Below, in pieces: positions 46,186-55,646 of a stretch of DNA of 64,000 nucleotides (its first letter is position 1; every line of letters starts with the position of its first letter). The position numbers and the translations under genes are program-made. This DNA comes from Stenotrophomonas lactitubi (GTDB taxonomy: Bacteria > Pseudomonadota > Gammaproteobacteria > Xanthomonadales > Xanthomonadaceae), in contig NZ_PHQX01000001.1 in assembly GCF_002803515.1 (NCBI RefSeq), positions 3,410,001 through 3,474,000 on the forward strand, in the 5' to 3' direction. The notes below the pieces were generated by a model. The model was given only the letters and a program-made list of their open reading frames with translations. It did not search any database and was not told the DNA's origin.

Positions 46186-47202
46186 GTGACCGCCAGCCAT
46201 CCCGCCCCGGCCCATGTCCTGTCCCGCGTCGCGCCCTCGTTCCTGGCTGCCGACGTTGGCGGCACCCATGTGCGTGTCGCCCGGGTCCAGGCCAGCGGCG
46301 ACGATGCCCATCCGGTGCACGTGCTCGATTACCGCAAGTACCGCAACGCCGACCATGCCGGGCTCAGCGCGATCCTCGCCGACTTCCTGGCCGAAGGCCC
46401 GCGCCCGTCGCACTGCGTGGTCGCCACCGCTGGCTATGCCCGCGAAGACGGCACGGTGATCACCGCGAACGTGCCATGGCCGTTGTCGGCCCGGCAGATC
46501 GAGGCCGACGTCGGCCTGCAGCGGGTGCACATCGTCAATGACTTCGAAGCCGTGGCCTATGCAGCCGCGCAGGTCGATGCCAGTGGCGTGCTGCACCTGT
46601 GTGGCCCCGACAGTGCACCGCGCGGCCCGACCCTGGTGGTCGGCCCCGGCACCGGCCTGGGTGCAGCGTTGTGGATTCCCACGGTCAACGGCCCGGTGGT
46701 ACTGGCCACCGAAGCCGGGCAGCCGACCCTGGCCGCCAGCACCGAACTGGAAATGGCGATCGTCCGCCACATGCAGCGCGACCGCGCGCATGTGTCGATC
46801 GAACATGCGATCTCCGGCCCCGGCCTGATGAACCTGTACCGCGCGATCTGCGCACTGCAGGACCAGGCACCGGCGCTGGCCAGCCCCGATGCGGTCACCG
46901 CTGCGGCGATGGCCGGTAGCGATCCGCTGGCTCGGCAGGCGCTGGATGTGTTCTGCGGCCTGCTCGGCAGCACCATCGGCGACATGGCCCTGTTCTATGG
47001 CGCCCACGGCGGGGTCTACCTGGCCGGTGGAATCCTGCCGCAGATCCGCGAGTACCTGCGTACCAGCACCTTCGTCGAACGCTACCTGCAGAAGGGGCCG
47101 ATGGGCGAAGCGCTGGCACGCATCCCGGTGAAGGTGGTCGAACACGGACAGCTGGGCGTGATCGGCGCTGCCAGCTGGTACCTGCTCCACGCCGACGCCT
47201 GA
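46186..47202 (+). CDS. glk: Glucokinase-family sugar kinase
   Basis: A 338-residue ATP-dependent hexose kinase of the Glk (COG0837) type, with the phosphate loop FLAADVGGTHVRVARV, the catalytic Asp in NVPWPLS.. / VNDFEAVAYAA, the GPGTGLGAA adenosine motif and VYLAGGILP. In nag loci it phosphorylates GlcNAc or glucose. The frame has no ATG near the start: GTG at 46186 follows AGGAG at a 5-base spacing and is clearly the start. Confidence 0.9.
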   Translation: MTASHPAPAHVLSRVAPSFLAADVGGTHVRVARVQASGDDAHPVHVLDYRKYRNADHAGLSAILADFLAEGPRPSHCVVATAGYAREDGTVITANVPWPLSARQIEADVGLQRVHIVNDFEAVAYAAAQVDASGVLHLCGPDSAPRGPTLVVGPGTGLGAALWIPTVNGPVVLATEAGQPTLAASTELEMAIVRHMQRDRAHVSIEHAISGPGLMNLYRAICALQDQAPALASPDAVTAAAMAGSDPLARQALDVFCGLLGSTIGDMALFYGAHGGVYLAGGILPQIREYLRTSTFVERYLQKGPMGEALARIPVKVVEHGQLGVIGAASWYLLHADA

Positions 47203-47345
47203 ACCTGCAAACGGCTTCAACGCAATCGCAGCACGCAGTACGTGGCACGCCAATGCCCGGGACATCGCCGCCGCCCCGCGCACGTCATCGCAACCGCAAT
47301 CCCATATCGCCGCCGGCATCCAATCGAGTGATGAGGAGAGACATC

Positions 47346-50009
47346 ATGAATACCCGCAAGACCTTGCTTTCGGCCGCCATCGTCAGCTGCATCGCCTTCA
47401 GTGCGCATGCGCAGCAGGCCGCCCAGACCGCCACCGATCTGGACACCGTCACCGTTACCGGTATCCGCGGTTCGATGGAAAAGTCGCTGGACACCAAGCG
47501 CGAAGCCAATGCGCGCGTGGAAGTGGTCACCGCCGAAGACGTGGGCAAGCTGCCGGCGCACAACGTTGCCGACACCCTGCAGCGCCTGCCGGGCGTCAAC
47601 ATCAGCTCGTCCAGCGCCGATGAAGGCGGCTTCGACGAAGCCGACCGTGTCAGCCTGCGCGGCACCAGCCCCAGCCTCACCCAGACCCTGATCAACGGCC
47701 ACACCGTCGGTTCGGCCGACTGGTTCGTGCTCAGCCAGGGCAACAACGTCGGCCGCAGCGTCAGCTACTCGCTGCTGCCGTCGGAACTGGTCAGCTCGGT
47801 TGAAGTGAACAAGTCCTCGCAGGCCAAGCTGCAGGACGGTGGTACCACCGGTACCGTCAACATCATCACCCGCAAGCCGCTGGAATTCTCCAAGCAGTTC
47901 ACTGCGGAAGGCTCGATCGGCATGGTGCGTTCGGACCAGGCCAAGTCGAACGACCCGCAGTACTCGGCATTGTTCAACTACAAGAACGATGAGGGCACCT
48001 TCGGCGTGATGGTGCAGGGCTTCAGCCAGAAGCGCGAACTGCGCCGTGAAGCGCAGGAAATTCCGGGTGGCTTCTTCCAGATCGGCGCCAAGGATCCAGT
48101 GGCGCTGACCAATCCGGACCTGATCGGCGTCAACGTTCCCGGCCTGCTGGGTTCGACCCTGTTCGAACAGACCCGTGAGCGCAAGGGTGGCCTGGTCTCG
48201 CTGCAGTTCAAGCCGACCGACACCCTTACCCTGGGCTTGAACGGTTTCAGCTCCGAGCTGGAGGCGAACAACTACAACCGCAACTTCATGATGTTCGGCA
48301 ACAGCTTTGCCAAGGTGCAGGCGCCGAACCCGGGCTATGTGGTCAAGGATGGCGTGCTGACCAACGCCACCTATGCAGGCGTGCCGGGCACCAACTACGC
48401 GGTGTACGACATGATCTACCGCGAGTCGAAGGCCAAGTCGAGCTACGTCACCTTCGATGCCGACTGGCAGATCAGCGACAGCCTGACGGCCAAGTTCCAG
48501 GCCGGCAGCACCAAGGGCACCGGTGAGACTCCGCGCCAGTACATCGCCGAGGTCACCGTGGGCAGCGGCGGTGGCGCCAGTTGGGCCACGCACGGCAGCG
48601 GCTCGCCGATCGACTGGAACGTTGGCGGCGACCTCTCGCCCAACGGCGTGACCAGCTTCGGCACCTGGGGCAACCAGCAGGTCACCGCCGAAGACAAGGA
48701 GAAGTGGGCCACGCTCGACTTCAACCAGTACTTCAACGACGGCGGCGTGCTGAGCTCCATCGACTTCGGTCTGCGCTTTGCCGACCACAAGCGCGAAGCG
48801 CTGTCGCCGGAAGGGGCAACCCCAGGTGACATCTGGAGTGCGCTGAAGAACGGTGCCACCTCCAACTATCCGAACGGTTTCGCTGGTGATATCGGCGGCA
48901 CCTTCCCGCGCAACATCTGGTACTTCACCCCGGGTGCGCTGAAGGATGCGGTGACCAACAACTCCACCTGGCTGGCGGGCAACGACGGCCCGACCGGTCG
49001 CCACAACTACGGTGCCGAGTGGCAGGTGAAGGAAAAGAACTTCGCCGGCTACGTGCAGGCCAACTTCCGTGGTGACTGGTGGAGCGGCAACCTGGGCCTG
49101 CGCTACGTCAACATCAAGCAGGACATCAATACCTACAACGCGGTCAGCAATGCCGCCGATGCGGACGTCAGCAGCCTGTTCGGCATGTGGGAACGCGTCG
49201 CCTTCCAGAACAAGCGCAACCGCGTGCTGCCCAGCGCCAACATCAAGTTCGACCTGGACGACAACCTCGTGCTGCGCGTCGCCGCTTCGCAGACCCAGAC
49301 CCTGCCCGACTACTCGGCACTGGGTGCATCGTCCTACGGTTCGGATCTGAACCGGACCGGCGGTGGCGGCAACCCGAACCTCAAGCCGACGCTGTCCACC
49401 AACCTGGATGCGAACCTGGAGTGGTACTTCATGCCGCGCGGCCTGCTGTCGGTCGGCGCTTACCACATGGACCTGAAGGACTACATCGCCTTCGACGTGG
49501 TCTCGCGCCAGCTCTACAGCGAACTGACCAACCGGCTTGAGACCTACCAGATCTCCACCCCGATCAATGCCGACGGCAAGGTCACTGGTGTGGAAGTGGC
49601 CTACGAGCAGCCGATCGGCGAGTACTTTGGTGTCAACGCCAACTACACCTACGCCAACGGCACGACCGCCCACACTTGGTCGGACGGCTCGCACAACCTG
49701 CTGGGCACCTCGAAGAACACCTACAACGTGGGCGCATACTTCGAGAACGAGCGCTTTGGTGCACGGGTCAGCTACACCCACCGTTCCTCGTTCCTGATCA
49801 GCCTGTCGGGCACCAACCCGTACTACCAGGATGACTTCGGCACGCTGTCGGCGTCGCTGAGCTTCAAGGCCACCGACTGGCTGAGCATCAGCCTGGATGG
49901 CCTGAACCTCAACAACCCGACCTACAAGTACTACCAGACCGCGGCCATTCCGACCTCGTTCTACAGCAACGGTCGCCAGTACTACCTGAACTTCCGCTTC
50001 AAGTACTGA
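47346..50009 (+). CDS. TonB-dependent receptor of the nag locus (chito-oligosaccharide uptake)
   Basis: An 887-residue outer-membrane receptor: signal peptide (LLSAAIVSCIAFSAHA), TonB-box region TDLDTVTVTGIRGSMEKSLDTKR, plug (LPGVNISSSSADEGGFDEADRVSLRGTSPSLTQTLINGHTV) and a barrel ending in Tyr (YYLNFRFKY). The GIRGSMEKSLDTKR start is characteristic of the sugar-specific receptors found with nag genes. Position between glucokinase and GH20 hexosaminidase supports uptake of GlcNAc oligomers. It follows glk by 143 bases, without a clear terminator. Confidence 0.92.
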   Translation: MNTRKTLLSAAIVSCIAFSAHAQQAAQTATDLDTVTVTGIRGSMEKSLDTKREANARVEVVTAEDVGKLPAHNVADTLQRLPGVNISSSSADEGGFDEADRVSLRGTSPSLTQTLINGHTVGSADWFVLSQGNNVGRSVSYSLLPSELVSSVEVNKSSQAKLQDGGTTGTVNIITRKPLEFSKQFTAEGSIGMVRSDQAKSNDPQYSALFNYKNDEGTFGVMVQGFSQKRELRREAQEIPGGFFQIGAKDPVALTNPDLIGVNVPGLLGSTLFEQTRERKGGLVSLQFKPTDTLTLGLNGFSSELEANNYNRNFMMFGNSFAKVQAPNPGYVVKDGVLTNATYAGVPGTNYAVYDMIYRESKAKSSYVTFDADWQISDSLTAKFQAGSTKGTGETPRQYIAEVTVGSGGGASWATHGSGSPIDWNVGGDLSPNGVTSFGTWGNQQVTAEDKEKWATLDFNQYFNDGGVLSSIDFGLRFADHKREALSPEGATPGDIWSALKNGATSNYPNGFAGDIGGTFPRNIWYFTPGALKDAVTNNSTWLAGNDGPTGRHNYGAEWQVKEKNFAGYVQANFRGDWWSGNLGLRYVNIKQDINTYNAVSNAADADVSSLFGMWERVAFQNKRNRVLPSANIKFDLDDNLVLRVAASQTQTLPDYSALGASSYGSDLNRTGGGGNPNLKPTLSTNLDANLEWYFMPRGLLSVGAYHMDLKDYIAFDVVSRQLYSELTNRLETYQISTPINADGKVTGVEVAYEQPIGEYFGVNANYTYANGTTAHTWSDGSHNLLGTSKNTYNVGAYFENERFGARVSYTHRSSFLISLSGTNPYYQDDFGTLSASLSFKATDWLSISLDGLNLNNPTYKYYQTAAIPTSFYSNGRQYYLNFRFKY

Positions 50010-50043
50010 TCCAGCGGCAGTTTCATCGCCGAGTCGTGCACGC

Positions 50044-50079
50044 ACGCCGGGCCTGGGTCATTCCGGGCCCGGCGTTTTT
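50044..50079 (+). terminator. Intrinsic terminator after the nag receptor gene
   Basis: ACGCCGGGCC-loop-GGCCCGGCGT stem (50044-50053 with 50066-50075) followed by TTTTT. It lies between the receptor and GH20 genes, so part of transcription likely stops before the hexosaminidase. Confidence 0.85.
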
Positions 50080-50121
50080 CATGTATAGCGAACATCGCAC
50101 CCGATCCAAGGAGTCCTTCCG

Positions 50122-52476
50122 ATGACGAAGCCCACCCGCGCCAGGATGCGCAGCCTTCTGTTGCTGGGCAGCCTGCTGGCCGCCCTGCCCGTGCTGCCGG
50201 CACTGGCCGCCGATGCCCCGGCACTCGATACCGGCCCCGGCCCGCAGCTGCGCGCCGGCAGCCTGATGTTGATTCCCGCACCGGCCAACGTGCAGCGCGG
50301 CAACGGCGCGGGCATCACCGTTGGCGCGGGCACCGTGCTGCACGCCGAAGGCGAAGCCGCACAGCGTGTCGCTGCACAGTTCGCCGATCTGCTGGCGCGC
50401 AGTGGTGGGCCGCGCCTGGCGGTGGCCAACGGCAAGGCCGCCGCCAAGAGCGGCAGCATCCGCTTCCAGATCGTGCCGACCTTCCGCGACAGCGGCGAGG
50501 GCTACACGCTGGAAAGCACCGCGCAGGGCGTGGTGGTGCAGGCCGGCAACGAGACCGGCCTGTTCTACGGCGCCACCACCCTGGCCCAGCTCGCCACCGG
50601 CGGCAGCAACGGCGTGCTGCCGGCTGTGCAGATCCAGGATGCGCCGCGTTTCAGCTGGCGTGGCTTCATGCTCGACTCGGCGCGGCACTTCCAGAGCCTG
50701 GACGAGATCAAGCGCGTGCTCGATGCGATGGCCGCGCACAAGCTCAACACCTTCCACTGGCACCTGACCGACGACCAGGGCTGGCGCATGGAGATCAAGC
50801 GCTACCCGAAGCTGACCGAAGTCGGCAGTTGCCGCCTGCCAGCCGGTGACGGCGGCATAGATCCGATCAGCGGCAAGGAACATCCGTACTGCGGCTTCTA
50901 CACGCAGGACCAGATCCGCGAAGTGATCGCGTACGCGGCCGCGCTGCATATCCAGGTGATTCCGGAGATCGATGTACCCGGCCACGCCACCGCTGCCATC
51001 GCTGCCTATCCGGAACTGGGCACGATCGATACGCCACTGAAGCCGTTGAGCGAATGGGGCGTGTTCCCGAACCTGTTCAACGTCGAGGACGACACCGTCA
51101 CCTTCCTGGAAAACGTGCTGGAAGAAGTCATCGCCCTGTTCCCGGCCAAGTACGTGCACGTGGGTGGCGACGAGGCAGTGAAGGACCAGTGGGAGGCCTC
51201 AAAGCAGGTGCAGCAGCGCATGCGCGCGCTCGGCATCAAGGATGAGATGGCCATGCAGAGCCACATCATCAAGCGCCTGGAAACCTTCCTGGAAGAACAC
51301 GACCGCCGCCTGATCGGCTGGGACGAAATCCTTGAAGGCGGCCTGCCGCCGCAGGCCACGGTGATGTCCTGGCGCGGTACCGAGGGTGGGCTGGCCGCGG
51401 CCAGCGCGGGCCACGATGTGGTGATGTCGCCGGTCAGCCACCTGTACCTGGATTACCTGCAGACCGCCTCGCCGAACGAGCCGCCGGGCCGGCCGACGCA
51501 GGTGAACCTGGCCAAGCTCTACAACTACGAACCGGTGCCGGCAGAACTGGCCGCCGACAAGCGCGGTCACATCCTCGGCCTGCAGGCGAACATGTTCACC
51601 GAGCACACGCGCACCTACGCGCGTCTGCAGCACAACCTGTTCCCGCGACTGGCCGCCGTGGCCGAGACCGGCTGGAGCACGCCGGAGCATCGTGATTTCC
51701 GCGACTTCCTGGCCCGTCTGCCCTCGCAGCTGCAGCGCTATCGGGCCTGGGGACTGGCGTATGCACAGACGCCGTTTGAAGTGGGCGTGGCTTACACCGA
51801 TGACCGCGCGGCGAACACGGTGACCGTGTCGCTGGCCAATCCGCTGGGCTATGAAGTGCGCTACAGCAGCGACGGTCAGCCGGTGACCGCGCAGTCGCCG
51901 CTGTACCAGCAGCCGTTGACGTCCACGCTTCCCGCGACGGTGCAGGCGGCTGCGTTCTACCAGGGCCAGCCACTGGCTGCGAAGCCGACGGTGACGTCGT
52001 ACACCGCGCAGTCGCTGCTGTCGCGGCACAGCGAAGAACTGCGCAGCTGCGTGGGCGAGAAGGGCCTGGTACTGCGCCTGGAAGACGATGGTCCGCGCGA
52101 AGGTGCGCGTGCGGTGTTCACCGTCGACATCTTCCAGCCGTGCTGGCGTTGGCCGCAGGCACAGCTCGATGGCATCGGCAGCGTGGAAGTGCGTGCGGGC
52201 CGCATTCCGTACTACTTCCAGCTGGCGCACGACGAGCCGAAGCGACGCTTCGAAAAGGCCCGGAGCGCGCACGGCGAAATGCTGATCCGCCGCGGTGACT
52301 GCACGGGCAAGGTACTGGCACAGGTGCCGCTGCCGGCGAAGACCGATGCCGATGGCTTCGTGACCCTGCGCGCAGCGCTGCCGAAGGGCACCTCGGGCAG
52401 GGGCGATCTGTGCATCAACTTCACCGGCGACACGCGCCCGGCGATGTGGGTGCTGGATGAGGTGACGCTCCGGTAG
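50122..52476 (+). CDS. GH20 beta-N-acetylhexosaminidase, secreted
   Basis: A 784-residue exo-enzyme releasing GlcNAc from the non-reducing end of chito-oligosaccharides. Signal peptide (LLLLGSLLAALPVLPALAA), GH20b-like domain (to about residue 170), then the TIM barrel with FSWRGFMLDSARHF, KLNTFHWHLTDDQGWR and the catalytic Asp350-Glu351 in HVGGDEAVKDQW. A C-terminal beta-rich domain follows (about 540-784), not assigned. The gene follows an intrinsic terminator, so it may have its own promoter. Its TAG stop is part of the GTAG of a SMAG repeat. Confidence 0.94.
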   Translation: MTKPTRARMRSLLLLGSLLAALPVLPALAADAPALDTGPGPQLRAGSLMLIPAPANVQRGNGAGITVGAGTVLHAEGEAAQRVAAQFADLLARSGGPRLAVANGKAAAKSGSIRFQIVPTFRDSGEGYTLESTAQGVVVQAGNETGLFYGATTLAQLATGGSNGVLPAVQIQDAPRFSWRGFMLDSARHFQSLDEIKRVLDAMAAHKLNTFHWHLTDDQGWRMEIKRYPKLTEVGSCRLPAGDGGIDPISGKEHPYCGFYTQDQIREVIAYAAALHIQVIPEIDVPGHATAAIAAYPELGTIDTPLKPLSEWGVFPNLFNVEDDTVTFLENVLEEVIALFPAKYVHVGGDEAVKDQWEASKQVQQRMRALGIKDEMAMQSHIIKRLETFLEEHDRRLIGWDEILEGGLPPQATVMSWRGTEGGLAAASAGHDVVMSPVSHLYLDYLQTASPNEPPGRPTQVNLAKLYNYEPVPAELAADKRGHILGLQANMFTEHTRTYARLQHNLFPRLAAVAETGWSTPEHRDFRDFLARLPSQLQRYRAWGLAYAQTPFEVGVAYTDDRAANTVTVSLANPLGYEVRYSSDGQPVTAQSPLYQQPLTSTLPATVQAAAFYQGQPLAAKPTVTSYTAQSLLSRHSEELRSCVGEKGLVLRLEDDGPREGARAVFTVDIFQPCWRWPQAQLDGIGSVEVRAGRIPYYFQLAHDEPKRRFEKARSAHGEMLIRRGDCTGKVLAQVPLPAKTDADGFVTLRAALPKGTSGRGDLCINFTGDTRPAMWVLDEVTLR

Positions 52477-52616
52477 CTGCCAACCTTGGTTGGCGCTTTG
52501 CGGCCGGATCCACGCATGGCGTGGATCTACCGGTCGACGTCAACCTTGGTTGGCGATGGGGAGGTTAATCCACGCATGGCGTGGATCTACCGGTAGGTGC
52601 CAACCTTGGTTGGCAC
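52473..52616. repeat. Cluster of four to five SMAG palindromes
   Basis: A plus copy starts in the GH20 stop codon (52473), followed by a minus copy (52507-52530), a diverged GTCAACC-TT-GGTTGGC copy, a minus copy (52568-52590) and a plus copy (52593-52616). The two sequence subtypes (ATCCACGC and GCCAACC arms) alternate. Confidence 0.85.
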
Positions 52617-52620
52617 ACCT

Positions 52621-53013
52621 TTACCCCCGCCAGCGCAGCAGGATGTCGCGCAGCGGGGTCAATGCGGTGGCCATCCCCGCCAACACGCCGATGGTGTTGG
52701 CCACCGCATCCATCGGATCGGCCATGCGGTTGCTGGTCAACGCGCCCTGCGCAAACTCGATGCCGATGCCCATCAGCACCAGGCCAGCCGCCACCCACAG
52801 CAGCGGACGGCCACGCCGGAACAGCTGCACCGCGCTGCCGGCCAGGATGAAATAGGCCAGGAAGTGCTCACCCTTGTCGCTGTTTTCCGGCAGCGGAATC
52901 GGCGGCGGCGGAATCAGGCAGACCACGATCACCGTCAGCACCGCCAACACCCACAGCGCGCTCCACAGGCGTGGCCGCCGCAGCGGCTTGATCACCGGCA
53001 ACGCTGCACTCAC
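52621..53013 (-). CDS. VanZ-family membrane protein
   Basis: A 130-residue protein with four hydrophobic segments and the VanZ pattern: SDKGEHFLAYFILAG, then GIGIEFAQGALTSNRMADPMDAVANTIGVLAG. VanZ-like proteins have a minor teicoplanin resistance role in enterococci, but in proteobacteria their function is unknown. Its ATG overlaps the stop of the upstream MidA gene by four bases, so both are coupled. Confidence 0.87.
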   Translation of the reverse strand: MSAALPVIKPLRRPRLWSALWVLAVLTVIVVCLIPPPPIPLPENSDKGEHFLAYFILAGSAVQLFRRGRPLLWVAAGLVLMGIGIEFAQGALTSNRMADPMDAVANTIGVLAGMATALTPLRDILLRWRG

Positions 53014-54194
53014 AGGCGCCAGCTCAGGTCACCCAGTTCGAACGCCGGCTCGAAATCAACGTCACGCTGCAGGCCAATGACCTGGAAACGCTCGCCCATT
53101 TCGGTCGGCAGGGTCAGCTTCTTCACCTGGTCGCGCAATTGGATGCGGCCCACTTCATCGGTGCGCTCCTCGGCCAGGGTCAGCACCTGGTCCAGGCCGT
53201 TGCCGAGCAGGAAACTGGCCTGGCTGCAGTAACCGGCCAGTTCGAAACCGCCGTGCAGGCCGGCCTCGGCCATGGCGGTGAAATCGACCGATGCGGTGAT
53301 GTCCTGCAGGCCCGGCCAACGATGGATCTCGTTGTGCACGTGGTGGCGGTAGAACGCGCGTACGGTGCCATCATCGCGCTCTTCCTGGTAGAACTCGCCC
53401 CGGTTGTAGCCGTAATCCACGAACAGCATCGCGCCACGGCGCAGGCCGCCGGCCACTGCCTGCAACCAGTACGGCAGCTGCGGCAGCACCTCGGAACGGT
53501 AGCCGTCGGCAAAGGGCTTTTCCAGGTAGCGTTCAAGATGGCGCACCGCGCCGTTGAGCAGCAGGTCGGCCGGCTGCGCGCCACGGATGAAGTTGCCCTG
53601 CCCGTCCAGTTCGACGGTCTCCTCGTACACCTCGCCATCCTTGATGAGGAAGCGCGGTGTCGGCAGCGCATCGATCACCTCGTTGGCGAACACCACGCCG
53701 TCCCAGTCGTCCTCGAACGGACGATCCAGCCATTCCACCCGGCCGGCCAGCTCGGGCGGCAGGTTCTGCTGCAGGCGTTCCTGCTGGCGCTGGCGCAGGT
53801 CCGCGCTGGGTTCGAGGATCGCGTAGCGGGCCGGCAATGCGTCCAGCTCGGCCAGGCGCAGCAGCACCGCCTCGGCGAAGGCGCCGGTGCCGCCACCCAG
53901 TTCCAGCATCCGCGCCTGTGCATCAAGCTGGCCGAACACCGGCGCCAGTGCATTGGCCACGCTGCCGGCGAACAGGCTGCCCAGCTCGGGTGCGGTGGTG
54001 AAATCGCCACTGCCGCCGAATTTGCTGGCACCGGCGCTGTAGTAACCCCAGCCCGGCGTGTACAGGCACAGCTCCATGAAGCGGGAGAACGGCATCGCCC
54101 CGCCCTGTGCGAGGATCTCGGCACGCAGGGCGGCGGCCAGCTGGTCGCTGTGGGCCAGGGCATCGGCTTCGGGCAGGGGGAAGGTAGGCTGCAT
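53010..54194 (-). CDS. SAM-dependent methyltransferase of the MidA/NDUFAF7 (DUF185) family
   Basis: A 394-residue protein with the family start GAMPFSRFMELCLYTPGWGYYSAGASKFGGSGDFTTAPELG, the SAM-binding motif MLELGGGTGAFAEAVL, and FVDYGYNRGEFYQEER near the middle. The mitochondrial homologue methylates a complex I subunit arginine; the bacterial target is unproven. It is divergent from the pteridine reductase gene (59-base gap). Followed by VanZ in the same operon. Confidence 0.9.
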   Translation of the reverse strand: MQPTFPLPEADALAHSDQLAAALRAEILAQGGAMPFSRFMELCLYTPGWGYYSAGASKFGGSGDFTTAPELGSLFAGSVANALAPVFGQLDAQARMLELGGGTGAFAEAVLLRLAELDALPARYAILEPSADLRQRQQERLQQNLPPELAGRVEWLDRPFEDDWDGVVFANEVIDALPTPRFLIKDGEVYEETVELDGQGNFIRGAQPADLLLNGAVRHLERYLEKPFADGYRSEVLPQLPYWLQAVAGGLRRGAMLFVDYGYNRGEFYQEERDDGTVRAFYRHHVHNEIHRWPGLQDITASVDFTAMAEAGLHGGFELAGYCSQASFLLGNGLDQVLTLAEERTDEVGRIQLRDQVKKLTLPTEMGERFQVIGLQRDVDFEPAFELGDLSWRL

Positions 54195-54253
54195 GGCGTC
54201 TTCGAATGCGGTGACAATGGTGCACAGGATAGCCGAGCCTTGGAGGACCCTCG

Positions 54254-54991
54254 ATGAGTGACACCGCCCCCGTGGCCCTGATCACCGGCAGCGCGCGCCG
54301 GATCGGCGCGGCCATCGCCCGCCAGTTCCACGCCTGTGGCTGGTCGGTGGTGCTGCACGCCCATACCTCCAGCGCCGAACTGCAGCAGGCCGCCTTCAAC
54401 CTGGACAACGAGCGCCCCGGCAGCGTGCTGGCGTTGCAGGCCGACCTGCGCGACGCCGACGCCCTGGCCGATCTGGTCGAGCAGGCGGTGACCCACTTCG
54501 GCCGCCTCGATGCGCTGGTCAACAACGCCTCCAACTTCTTCCCTACCCCGCTCGGCCAGGTCACCGCCGAGGCGATGGACGAGCTGTACGCGGTCAACGC
54601 GCGCGCACCGCTGCTGCTGGCCCAGGCCGCCGCGCCGTACCTGCGCCGCCAGCACGGCTGCATCGTCAACCTGACCGACCTGCACGGCACCGACCCGATG
54701 CCCAACCACATCGCCTACACGATGGCCAAGGCGGCGCTGGAGATGGCGACCCGCTCGCTGGCGCTGGAACTAGCGCCGAAGGTGCGGGTGAATGCAGTGG
54801 CGCCCGGTGCGATCCTGTGGCCGGAACAGGGCAAGGACGATTTCGCCCGCGAGGCGCTGCTGGCGCGCACGCCGCTGGCGCGGATCGGCACGGTGGAGGA
54901 AATCGCCGAAGCGGTGTACTGGCTGGCGGCCGAGGCCAGCTTCGTCACCGGCCACACCCTGCGCGTGGATGGTGGGCGTACGGTGAGTTGA
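54254..54991 (+). CDS. Pteridine reductase (short-chain dehydrogenase)
   Basis: A 245-residue SDR enzyme that reduces dihydropteridines/dihydrofolate with NADPH. The N-terminal TGSARRIGAAIA is the pteridine reductase form (TGxxxRIG) of the cofactor motif, not the classic TGxxxGIG. The catalytic Tyr-x3-Lys is YTMAKAALEMA, with NNASNFFPTPLG nearby. Next to folK (convergent), it supports a folate/biopterin role, similar to FolM. Confidence 0.85.
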   Translation: MSDTAPVALITGSARRIGAAIARQFHACGWSVVLHAHTSSAELQQAAFNLDNERPGSVLALQADLRDADALADLVEQAVTHFGRLDALVNNASNFFPTPLGQVTAEAMDELYAVNARAPLLLAQAAAPYLRRQHGCIVNLTDLHGTDPMPNHIAYTMAKAALEMATRSLALELAPKVRVNAVAPGAILWPEQGKDDFAREALLARTPLARIGTVEEIAEAVYWLAAEASFVTGHTLRVDGGRTVS

Positions 54992-54996
54992 TCGTT

Positions 54997-55044
54997 CAGC
55001 CACCCATGGGGTGGCTCTACAGTAGAGCCACCCCATGGGTGGCT
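54997..55044. repeat. Inverted pair of SMAG palindromes
   Basis: CAGCCACCCATGGGGTGGCTCTAC and GTAGAGCCACCCCATGGGTGGCT are separated by only one base, giving a nearly perfect long hairpin between two convergent folate-pathway genes. Confidence 0.85.
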
Positions 55045-55052
55045 GCGTCGGG

Positions 55053-55553
55053 TCAATCCAGCGCGTCGGGGTCCAGCTCGACCGTCTCGAACGCTTCGCC
55101 AAACTGCTTGTGCGCGCGCCACAGCGTGGCCAGGTCCAGGCCGCTGACCGGATCGATGAAACCCGGGGCGATATCGGCCAGCGGCTTCAGCACGAACGCA
55201 TGCTTCAGTTCCGGGCGCGGAATGCGCAGATGGCCGGGGCCTTCCACCACCAGGTCGCCATAGAACACCACATCGACGTCCAGGGTCCGGTCGGAGAAAC
55301 GCGGACCGCTGCGGTCACGACCGTGCGCATCTTCCAGTGCATGCAGCCAGTCATCCAGCTGCTGCAGCGGCAGGTCGGTCTCGATGGCAACGCCGTTGTT
55401 GAGGAAGGCCGGACCGTCGAAACCGACGGCGGCGGTGCGGTAGGCGGCAGACACCTGCAGCGCACCAAAGCGCTCGCGCAGGGCCGCCACCGCAGCGTGG
55501 AGGTAGCGGCGGGGGTGGACGTTGCTGCCCAGGCTCAGGAGCACGGTGGTCAT
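55053..55553 (-). CDS. folK: 6-hydroxymethyl-7,8-dihydropterin pyrophosphokinase
   Basis: A 166-residue enzyme of folate synthesis. It has SLGSNVHPRRYLHAAVAALRERFG (GSN start of the pterin site), RFSDRTLDVDVVFYGDLV with the metal-binding Asp-Val-Asp, and IPRPELKHAFVLKPLADIAP. Length and motifs fit a single-function HPPK with no FolB or FolP fusion. Convergent with the pteridine reductase gene. Confidence 0.94.
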   Translation of the reverse strand: MTTVLLSLGSNVHPRRYLHAAVAALRERFGALQVSAAYRTAAVGFDGPAFLNNGVAIETDLPLQQLDDWLHALEDAHGRDRSGPRFSDRTLDVDVVFYGDLVVEGPGHLRIPRPELKHAFVLKPLADIAPGFIDPVSGLDLATLWRAHKQFGEAFETVELDPDALD

Positions 55554-55646
55554 GCGGTTCCGGTGACGGCAATCAGGTGGAGCGCGGGCATGCCATCGTC
55601 ACAACGGCCTGCCTACAATCCGGGACGCATATGATAGGGCACCGAC

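Noticed and set aside
47217..50045. Open frame of 942 residues antisense to the nag-locus TonB receptor gene
   Set aside because: It mirrors the receptor gene across its whole length. High GC makes long antisense frames common; the receptor frame has signal peptide, plug and barrel motifs and the antisense one has none.
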